This document shows, piece by piece, positions 8,801 through 12,703 of a stretch of DNA of 12,703 nt. Below the pieces are notes generated by a model. The model was not told the origin of the DNA. It searched no databases and saw only the letters and a program-made list of their open reading frames with translations. Both the position numbers and the translations under genes were made by a program. Origin of the DNA: Nitrososphaera sp. (GTDB lineage: Archaea; Thermoproteota; Nitrososphaeria; Nitrososphaerales; Nitrososphaeraceae); NCBI GenBank assembly GCA_022545875.1, contig JAKEIF010000139.1:1-12703 (forward strand). Reading direction: 5' to 3'. Numbering within the stretch: position 1 is the stretch's first letter; each line of letters opens with the position of its first letter.

Positions 8801-9720
8801 TCAATCACGCCGCCAACAATAGACAGCTGTCGCTGGGCCTTGGCATCGGGTTTGCAACAAACATCGTCTATCTCGATAGATCCTTGCTGTCCAGTGTATT
8901 TGAGCTGGCAAAGTCCGATCCGTTCCTAGCCGCCGGGCTTGGTGAAGGGTGCGCCCTTGCGTTCCCAAAAGCGTCTGATTCGACCCGAGATTGGATTTTG
9001 ACGTGCAAGGATATTGAAGGCTTTTCATTTGGCTTTGGTCTTGGCGTCGGAAGTGTTAGAAAGTATCTGACGAGAGGCGTTTTCGAGCAAGCAGAAACAC
9101 TCGTGCGAGGCGATTTCTTGGAAGGGTACGCTATAGGGCTTGGAAGCTCTATTGCAAACATACCTGTCGAGCTTATGCGCGAAGCATTGTCAAACTCGAA
9201 TGCTAATTTTGCGAGAAATTTCGGCTTTGGGGCAGGGCACTCCATTTCACTTCTAAACGCCGAAGCTCGAAAAGAGTTACTCGACAGGATGAAATCAAAT
9301 GAAGAATTTCTTGCCGGCCTTGGCGAGGGGATAGGGCATTACCTGCCAGTTACAGGCAGCCAGATAGTAGAAGAGATCATGCAAACATCCCAGTCGCCGA
9401 ACCTGGCGAAAGGTACTGCCAGGGGCATATCAGAGATCTTTGCGCGCCTAGATATGGTGGAAGCGCTAGGCATGGCGCAGTATGCAGCGACCGACGCGGA
9501 GTTTGGCCGAGTTCTAGGCAGCGGCCTTGCCGGAAAGTTTGCCACCTTTGACCTGGAAATTCAGTCGCTTATAATTAATGCACTTCAGAAAGACAACGCT
9601 TTCTCTCGAGAGTTTGTCAAGGGGCTGCCGGCTAGCTTTGAATACATGTCCGCCCAGTCCAAGCAGAGGATAAACGAGCTAATCGCGAAATTTCCGCATC
9701 TGGAGGCTGCGTCCGGCTAG
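5818..9720 (+). CDS. STAND-like P-loop NTPase with about 27 glycine-rich 33-residue repeats
   Basis: A 1300-residue cytoplasmic protein of no family I can name. GPSGSGKS (71-78) is a Walker A motif and DLVIWDN (124-130) a likely Walker B. Residues about 190-370 are helical, with a possible winged-helix region near 325-365, an order typical of STAND/NACHT-type switch NTPases. From F413 to about 1294 there are about 27 back-to-back repeats, almost all 33 residues, beginning near 413, 446, 479, 512, 545, 578, 611, 641, 674, 707, 740, 773, 806, 839, 873, 906, 939, 971, 1004, 1037, 1069, 1100, 1131, 1164, 1196, 1229 and 1262. The unit reads roughly FaxGLGxGLGxxxxxL, then an amphipathic helix, then two acidic or polar residues. 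This should fold as an alpha-solenoid, a likely ligand or protein sensor. The TTG start has a Shine-Dalgarno. The cyclase gene follows without a gap. The STAND assignment is inference; the P-loop and repeats are seen directly. Confidence 0.8.
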   Translation: MASVQKPDLKIIEPYDVSFAELRFAGNWEETVQKVATAINVQFTESSESLPFVPSRQFATLLREEKIFLIGPSGSGKSRTIIELLRNKSPDYDRIFVINPSNPAGLDSGRESISKLSQRFRQSDLVIWDNFPDGLVKRDLQSAFGALEMVNARPVQNLYIALKPTYLEMYRGLTTGIPDIYTHEIYCDLETMKALLKAYGNVEQYRKVSGSVAPNIDRIARILWQKQPLSITVVDYYKALVNKGEGAIDEAAALQMAQTWLPVYDYFERQFEVIKNMSTRRDEVDFLHILRFCYEVGFERTHASLAALQRKIFGSEPPAEPTRELGTWLFLSGQNYAMHDSAKNAVKLTDYARMKIASYLARNFSEIAPTGASELHSLGLFMGKDIEFIPAQDEKGLAIPEQIYGFMKKNAPFERALGRGVGENFERLDDDLQERILRLVDTEIEFGVGLADSLGERFSELDDFNRQRIMDKVYQGMLFARYFGQSVGRLYSRLSVELQSLVTFHSEKNPQFADGLGMGLGYMYATLEPELQREILAKAKNSFDISRGIGFGFGLTVGLLQEDGVRNAMALADNNSELDTGFGMGIALSYSSLPENLRLLVLDRVAKDAEFAFGVGAYSAFSYKESCPPEIFGLLTSNTEVAYGLGLGYGPIFFYLPEKFRSELDALLKENVKLDDGVGSGIGFVLNHFPAEAQEMLFGKAAAKNAFATGLGYGLGYIWSYVSEALRKRAVALAATSNDFARGLGIGFGCRLDTLEPEYLAQVISIADSNSELDRGLGSGAAWAWPYFSESARRIAVQRTDSRTEFARGMGFGLARVVKQFSQAEKDLLLGRLEHDPFFAEGFSEGTGHYLWSIYGKVEKEDLLSQAAGSAEISRGIGTGIGFLHSFFKTELDSEMQAFLKKNPNLRRGIGNGMGRAYKYLPENARLDAFRMADEDIEFARGLGQGLGTVYNYLDDSERNILWSNLGENSFSKGLGTGLGIVMPFLPQDSRTKLLNHAANNRQLSLGLGIGFATNIVYLDRSLLSSVFELAKSDPFLAAGLGEGCALAFPKASDSTRDWILTCKDIEGFSFGFGLGVGSVRKYLTRGVFEQAETLVRGDFLEGYAIGLGSSIANIPVELMREALSNSNANFARNFGFGAGHSISLLNAEARKELLDRMKSNEEFLAGLGEGIGHYLPVTGSQIVEEIMQTSQSPNLAKGTARGISEIFARLDMVEALGMAQYAATDAEFGRVLGSGLAGKFATFDLEIQSLIINALQKDNAFSREFVKGLPASFEYMSAQSKQRINELIAKFPHLEAASG
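7054..9699 (+). repeat. Array of 27 degenerate 33-codon repeats within the NTPase gene
   Basis: This covers residues 413 to about 1294 of the repeat protein, with a period of about 99 bases. Units are conserved at the level of a glycine pattern (G-x-G-x-G-x-G, giving two offset GxxxG pairs) and a following helix, but diverged at the DNA level, so this is an old internal duplication and not a recent tandem array. The period varies only slightly: 30-32 residues in units 7, 17, 20-22 and 24, and 34 in unit 14. Confidence 0.85.
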
Positions 9721-9724
9721 GTGG
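9719..9724 (+). promoter_or_regulatory. Shine-Dalgarno overlapping the NTPase stop codon
   Basis: AGGTGG begins inside the TAG stop at 9718-9720 and ends 5 bases before the ATG at 9730. This favours ATG 9730 over the in-frame GTG 9721 as the cyclase start and implies translational coupling to the upstream gene. Confidence 0.5.
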
Positions 9725-9729
9725 ATTGG

Positions 9730-10428
9730 ATGGACAACGAAATTAGATTTGCGTCGTTTCCAGTTGTCGGGCTGTCTGCGAGGAAGCGTAGCGATTGGAA
9801 CATTGGCACCAGCGAAATATCCTTTTCGGGCAAAGTGCAGAACTGCTGCGTTTGCTTTATTGACATGATAGGGTCTACCAGAATATCTTCAGAGCTTTCG
9901 CCTACTCAACTGAGCTGCTACTACGAGATTTTTCTTAACGCCATCGCCCTGATTGCCAAGAATTTTGGCGCAAGGATAGTAAAGAATGCCGGCGACGCGC
10001 TAATCTTTTACTTTGAAGAGGCAAGTGATCCTGCAAATTTGGCAAAATTCAGAAATGTCCTTGACTGCGGTCTTGTTATGGGGCAAGCTAGCAACGCACT
10101 CAATGCACGAATGCTCGAAGAAAGGCTGCCTCCGGTCAAATACAGAATAAGTGCAGATTATGGCCAGGTTTCGGTAGCTAGGTCGCAGTCGTCCCAAAGC
10201 GAGGACCTTTTCGGTCCTGCGATGAACAACAGCGCGAAGATCAACTCGATGGCCCGGCCAAACGGATTGATCATAGGGCATGACCTCTACGAAGTGGTAA
10301 AGGGATTAGACGAATACGCGTTTGAACCCACGGAACTCACAGAAAAAGGCAAGTATTTTGGCTACCATGTAGACGCCAAGGAAAGAAAAGACATCATTAA
10401 TCCTTTTGAGAGAAAAGCATCTGGATAA
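9730..10428 (+). CDS. Class III adenylate/guanylate cyclase-like protein
   Basis: A protein of 232 residues (235 if GTG 9721 is used; numbering below is from that GTG). The catalytic fold of class III nucleotidyl cyclases is recognisable: FIDMIGST (46-53) gives metal-binding D48, and VKNAGDALIFYF (87-98) gives second metal ligand D92 and purine-selecting K88. EDLFGPAMN (161-169) gives D162, the partner of K88 that favours ATP in this class, and the transition-state N169. The usual transition-state Arg four residues later is Lys (K173, in NNSAKIN). No membrane segment or sensor domain is attached; about 40 N-terminal residues precede the domain. Known members make cAMP or cGMP as dimers. It is co-transcribed with the repeat NTPase, which could be its regulator. 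Whether it is active, and on which nucleotide, cannot be settled here. Confidence 0.85.
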   Translation: MDNEIRFASFPVVGLSARKRSDWNIGTSEISFSGKVQNCCVCFIDMIGSTRISSELSPTQLSCYYEIFLNAIALIAKNFGARIVKNAGDALIFYFEEASDPANLAKFRNVLDCGLVMGQASNALNARMLEERLPPVKYRISADYGQVSVARSQSSQSEDLFGPAMNNSAKINSMARPNGLIIGHDLYEVVKGLDEYAFEPTELTEKGKYFGYHVDAKERKDIINPFERKASG

Positions 10429-10429
10429 A

Positions 10430-10434
10430 TTTTT
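10430..10434 (+). terminator. T5 tract after the cyclase gene
   Basis: Five T residues start two bases after the TAA of the cyclase gene and precede the convergent HEPN remnant. This is a plausible archaeal termination signal for the NTPase/cyclase operon. Confidence 0.4.
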
Positions 10435-10437
10435 GGT

Positions 10438-10727
10438 TTATCTTGTCTCTAGTTTTTCCACAGACTTGACGAATATTCGCTCAGACCACTTTACCGCTTT
10501 TTCCGCATCTTCTTTGCTCATAAGATCCGGGTCGGGATGAGCTCCAGAAGCCCTCTTGTTTAAGTAAGCCGTTGTCAATGCGTCTAGGGAATTAATCGCG
10601 CTGTGGATTGCGCTCATTACCGCATTATCGTATTCTTTCTCAGCCAAGCATTCCTAGCCATCTTGAGAGAACCCTCCGCCTTTTTCAGATATCTCGAGGC
10701 CACGCCCGCATCGATGGATCTTGTCAT
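10438..10727 (-). pseudogene. HEPN-domain protein, frameshifted
   Basis: The gene starts at ATG 10727, overlapping the stop of the nucleotidyltransferase gene as ATGA. Its first frame reads about 30 sensible residues (MTRSIDAGVASRYLKKAEGS at the start, then LKMARNA), then turns to nonsense and stops at 10617. A second frame, off by one base from about 10645, continues the helix pattern: AEKEYDNAVMSAIHSAINSL, later NKRASGAH, then KAVKWSERI to the stop at 10438. Joined, the two give about 97 residues of a HEPN protein, including a candidate R-x4-H RNase motif (RASGAH). A single lost base near GCTTGG explains the break. The joined length is also short for HEPN (usually 110-130 or more); GAH runs straight into PDPDLMSKEDAEKAV, suggesting an internal in-frame loss too. 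The toxin partner is probably inactive; sequencing error is the alternative. Confidence 0.65.
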
Positions 10728-11353
10728 TTGTGGTCAACAAGTTCCTTGAGATCCCTCCCCGCGATATGCGTGTAATTTTCCAGAATGGATGCGACGAGCC
10801 TACTTCTTGACTTTCTGCTCAATTCCTTCCTGCTCATAATTAGGGGGGAGAGCCGACCATTGAAAATACTGGCAACTGCTGACGATGCGTTTGATATGGC
10901 GGCATTTGCGGCTTCAAAGTTGTCAGAGATCACAAATAAATCGATATCGCTGTCATCACGCGCTTCTCCACGCGGAATGCTTCCAAACAGCGAAGCCGAG
11001 ATGATACTCCTATCTTTAAGGTGGCTTCTGAGTGTGGATGCGAGTTCTGTGACTGTCTGCTGTTCTGCACTTATTATTGGTTTTAGAATTGTATTCACAA
11101 TATAGCTTTGATGATTGAGTGATACCAAATATGCTCTGCCCACCGGCTGGACCTTCACGATGCCATGTCTTTCAAGATTGTGGACAGCTACGGCGGCTTC
11201 ACTGGCCGATGTGCCTGCTGCGTCGGCGAGCTTGCGTACGGTGAATATTCTGCCGGGGTAAGCTATGAGGGCTTTGACCAGACGGATTGCCACCGTGCTA
11301 TCGAGTAATTTCTCTAGGTAGTTTCGCAACAACATGTCTTCTCTCGCGGACAT
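10724..11353 (-). CDS. MNT-type nucleotidyltransferase with N-terminal winged helix
   Basis: A 209-residue two-domain protein. Residues about 20-80 form a winged helix-turn-helix (FTVRKLADAAGTSASEAAVA is the recognition region, then a wing with GIVKVQPVGRAYLV), so it should bind DNA. Residues about 95-205 are a minimal nucleotidyltransferase with the GSx10DxD motif: G124, S125, D136 and D138 in LFGSIPRGEARDDSDIDLF. The third carboxylate usual in active Pol-beta-fold enzymes is not evident in the following strand (GRLSPLIMS). In HEPN/MNT toxin-antitoxin systems the MNT partner neutralises the HEPN RNase, in studied cases by adding AMP to it. Here the HEPN partner follows through a 4-base ATGA overlap but is frameshifted. 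ATG 11353 suits a leaderless mRNA from the TATA box upstream; Met7 at 11335 is an alternative. Confidence 0.85.
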   Translation of the reverse strand: MSAREDMLLRNYLEKLLDSTVAIRLVKALIAYPGRIFTVRKLADAAGTSASEAAVAVHNLERHGIVKVQPVGRAYLVSLNHQSYIVNTILKPIISAEQQTVTELASTLRSHLKDRSIISASLFGSIPRGEARDDSDIDLFVISDNFEAANAAISNASSAVASIFNGRLSPLIMSRKELSRKSRSRLVASILENYTHIAGRDLKELVDHK

Positions 11354-11375
11354 ATGTATGGCATAGCATACATAT
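11352..11375. promoter_or_regulatory. Perfect 9-bp inverted repeat, candidate operator of the MNT gene
   Basis: ATATGTATG (11352-11360), spacer GCATAG, and CATACATAT (11367-11375) make a perfect inverted repeat. It overlaps the start codon on one side and the TATA box on the other. A dimer bound here would block TBP or the polymerase. The winged-helix MNT protein is the obvious candidate repressor. Confidence 0.55.
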
Positions 11376-11378
11376 AAA
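11371..11378 (-). promoter_or_regulatory. TATA box of the MNT/HEPN operon
   Basis: The minus strand reads TTTATATG here, centred about 22-25 bases before ATG 11353. Transcription would start at or next to the start codon, giving a leaderless mRNA. Confidence 0.5.
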
Positions 11379-11459
11379 TATTCAGGAATTGCACTGGCTA
11401 TAATCGCAGTTTCTTGCGTCTACGACTCTTTGTACAACAAGATCCCTCGTGCCAAATTG

Positions 11460-11464
11460 AAAAA
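11460..11464 (-). terminator. T5 tract after the small YGGQIQIW protein gene
   Basis: The minus strand reads five T residues 16-20 bases past the stop codon at 11480, a plausible archaeal terminator. The rest of 11376-11479 shows no gene. Confidence 0.35.
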
Positions 11465-11479
11465 GATTGGTGGCAGGGG

Positions 11480-11695
11480 TTAGCTCGATTTCTTGCTCTT
11501 CTTCCAAATCTGGATCTGGCCGCCATATACTTCATCTTCGTAAACAAATCCAGGAATCTGTGCGTAATAGCCCTCTCTTCCAGAACTGAATGTCTTTGCG
11601 GGCAATGGAATTTCGTGCTCCTTTCCATCTGGCATGCGTATAACGGCAAAGGCGATTTTTGACCTTGGCTTTTGCGAACCATTATCTGAAGACAT
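11480..11695 (-). CDS. Small conserved-looking protein, unknown function
   Basis: A 71-residue soluble protein. The first about 12 residues are polar (SSDNGSQKPRSK) and probably flexible. A compact beta-rich domain follows: IAFAVIRMPDGKEHEIPLP, then KTFSSGREGYYAQIPGF, and the end VYGGQIQIWKKSKKSS. The motifs SGREGYYAQI and YGGQIQIWKK look like a conserved family that I associate from memory with thaumarchaea; no function is known to me. The basic tail could contact nucleic acid. ATG 11695 is supported by a TATA-like box about 31 bases upstream. It is monocistronic, with about 65 bases separating it from the hydrolase gene behind it. Confidence 0.65.
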   Translation of the reverse strand: MSSDNGSQKPRSKIAFAVIRMPDGKEHEIPLPAKTFSSGREGYYAQIPGFVYEDEVYGGQIQIWKKSKKSS

Positions 11696-11720
11696 GTACA
11701 GAGTAGGACTAGCGCCGCAT

Positions 11721-11729
11721 CTCTATAAG
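11721..11729 (-). promoter_or_regulatory. TATA box of the small protein gene
   Basis: The minus strand reads CTTATAGAG, centred about 30 bases before ATG 11695. That would leave a leader of only a few bases. Confidence 0.45.
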
Positions 11730-11760
11730 ATTTTGCGATGCCGGCCGAGGAATTGACACG

Positions 11761-12703
11761 CTAGAATACAAAACGAGTTCCCACGCTTGGTTGTATGAAT
11801 TTCTGCGGCGTCCGCTGAATTATTGTGTTTATCGCTTTCCAACCCGTACAATGGCATGGGACGATATAGTCAGGGTCGGCCTCCTCCAGCGCTTTTACAG
11901 TGGGCTCGATGGCATCTTCATAGAGTGCACCTGAAAGGTGAAAACCACCCAGGACTGCGTGGATTTTCTCTTCGCCGGCAAGTTTTTTGGCGTAGTTCAG
12001 GGTGTTTATTATTCCCGCGTGGCCACAGCCGCTGACGACTACTAGTCCCTTTCCCTCAAGGCTTGCGATAAGTGCTTGGTCGTCCCTAACCAGCGGATCG
12101 TGAACTAGGCCTTTCCCTTCCACCTCCGCATACTGAACGGGAAATCCTTTTTCAAAGTCAGTCTCCCTTGGAATCTGGCCGCTGACCATGAGACACGGGT
12201 CTTCTTCCGGGAGGGCTGTGGGGCCATCATTCTTTATGACCGCGGCCTGCTTTTGTAGGGCCGCTTCGTCAAGCACCGGATTTAGAAGCTTGGTTCCATC
12301 CGGGAAAATGTCCCAGCGCTTCAGGAAGGCATCGGGATGGGCGTACAGCTTGAAGGGTCTTGAGATTCGCTTTGCGACGCTTTGCAGACCGAGAAAATGG
12401 TCAAAGTGGCCGTGGCTCAGTATGACGGCGTCGACATTCCGGAGGTCAATGCCAAAGAGGTCCGCATTGAAGATTACTCCCTGCTCGCTCGTCCCGGTAT
12501 CGAAAAGATACGTCTTTTTGATGGCGCCATTCCCTGTGTTGCGTTCCAGTTCTACCAAAGCTGAAAATCCATGCTCTGCTATTGGCGCCGGGAGGATCTT
12601 GCCGTCCTTGCCAAGTGGCGGTCTGATTGCATGCGGCGTGCCTGCGATAATCCTGTCTGTGACGTTATCCATGAGAAGAGTGATGGCGATATTTGAAACA
12701 GGA
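11761..12703 (-). CDS. MBL-fold metal-dependent hydrolase (COG1237 type), 5' end outside window
   Basis: At least 303 residues of a metallo-beta-lactamase-fold protein. Numbered from Met at 12672, SHGHFDH (86-92) supplies metal ligands H87, H89, D91 and H92, with further candidates H218 (GCGHAG), H245 (GGFHL) and H274 (PCHCTG). FDTG (57-60) and AEHGFSALVE (32-41) complete the pattern. The GCGHAGIINT block is typical of COG1237, a group that includes enzymes annotated as acting on a methanopterin or folate precursor phosphate; the substrate here is not established. The frame stays open from Met 12672 to the window edge and reads PVSNIAITLL before it. ITLLMDN resembles this family's first strand, so the real start probably lies beyond 12703 and Met 12672 is internal. 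It is cytoplasmic, with no signal peptide visible. Confidence 0.85.
   Translation of the reverse strand, partial: PVSNIAITLLMDNVTDRIIAGTPHAIRPPLGKDGKILPAPIAEHGFSALVELERNTGNGAIKKTYLFDTGTSEQGVIFNADLFGIDLRNVDAVILSHGHFDHFLGLQSVAKRISRPFKLYAHPDAFLKRWDIFPDGTKLLNPVLDEAALQKQAAVIKNDGPTALPEEDPCLMVSGQIPRETDFEKGFPVQYAEVEGKGLVHDPLVRDDQALIASLEGKGLVVVSGCGHAGIINTLNYAKKLAGEEKIHAVLGGFHLSGALYEDAIEPTVKALEEADPDYIVPCHCTGWKAINTIIQRTPQKFIQPSVGTRFVF

Noticed and set aside
7054..9699. Periodic repeats considered as a CRISPR array or satellite DNA
   Set aside because: The period is about 99 bases, the units are diverged at DNA level, and one open frame runs through all of them, so it is a protein repeat.
10617..10660. 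Programmed -1 frameshifting in the HEPN gene
   Set aside because: No X-XXY-YYZ slippery heptamer is present at the frame change (GCTTGGC), so mutation or sequencing error is simpler.
11398..11682. 94-codon minus-strand frame overlapping the small protein gene
   Set aside because: Basic, Cys/Arg-rich nonsense-like translation in a shifted frame; the 71-residue frame has clear motifs and a promoter.
1..12703. Insertion sequences, transposases, tRNA or rRNA genes
   Set aside because: No transposase-like protein, tRNA-like cloverleaf or rRNA sequence was recognised on either strand.

Overview
The window looks like chromosomal DNA from a soil-type ammonia-oxidising archaeon of the Nitrososphaera group (Thaumarchaeota/Nitrososphaeria). 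This rests on A/T-rich TATA boxes about 26-28 bp before start codons with almost no leader, weak or absent Shine-Dalgarno sequences on first genes, and several protein types I associate with that group: a class III cyclase-like protein with an NxxxK motif, a nucleotidyltransferase/HEPN pair, and a small protein ending in YGGQIQIWKK. The assignment is inferred from protein style and was not checked by any search.

Layout, left to right. (1) 127-1293 (+): a tight three-gene unit of SRPBCC/START-like protein, VOC (glyoxalase-like) protein and DUF2795-like protein, closed by a T6 tract. (2) 1369-2985 (+): a Tat-exported kelch/glyoxal-oxidase-like protein that keeps all five residues of the copper-radical active site. 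It faces, with 5 bases between stop codons, a secreted and membrane-anchored protein (2991-3761, -). (3) A divergent promoter region, then 3870-5711 (+): an NmrA/SDR_a2-type NAD(P)-binding protein with four C-terminal membrane segments, followed by a small integral membrane protein. (4) 5818-10428 (+): the most unusual locus. A 1300-residue protein has an N-terminal P-loop NTPase region followed by about 27 consecutive units of a roughly 33-residue glycine-rich repeat. A class III nucleotidyl cyclase-like gene starts right at its stop codon. (5) 10438-11353 (-): an MNT nucleotidyltransferase with a winged-helix N-terminus, and a HEPN partner coupled by an ATGA overlap. The HEPN gene carries a frameshift and probably an internal deletion. 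A perfect 9-bp inverted repeat lies between the TATA box and the start codon. (6) 11480-11695 (-): a small conserved-looking protein. (7) 11761-12703 (-): an MBL-fold hydrolase of the COG1237 type that runs off the right edge.

How the genes may work together. The repeat protein and cyclase look like a split version of the cyclase/STAND-ATPase/repeat-solenoid proteins known as single chains in bacteria: repeats would sense, the NTPase would switch, and the cyclase would signal. This is inference from architecture and gene order. It is the best candidate for an undescribed system, and it lies beside a decayed HEPN/MNT module, which suggests an accessory or defence-like neighbourhood. The copper-radical oxidase fits the copper-rich extracytoplasmic biology of ammonia-oxidising archaea.
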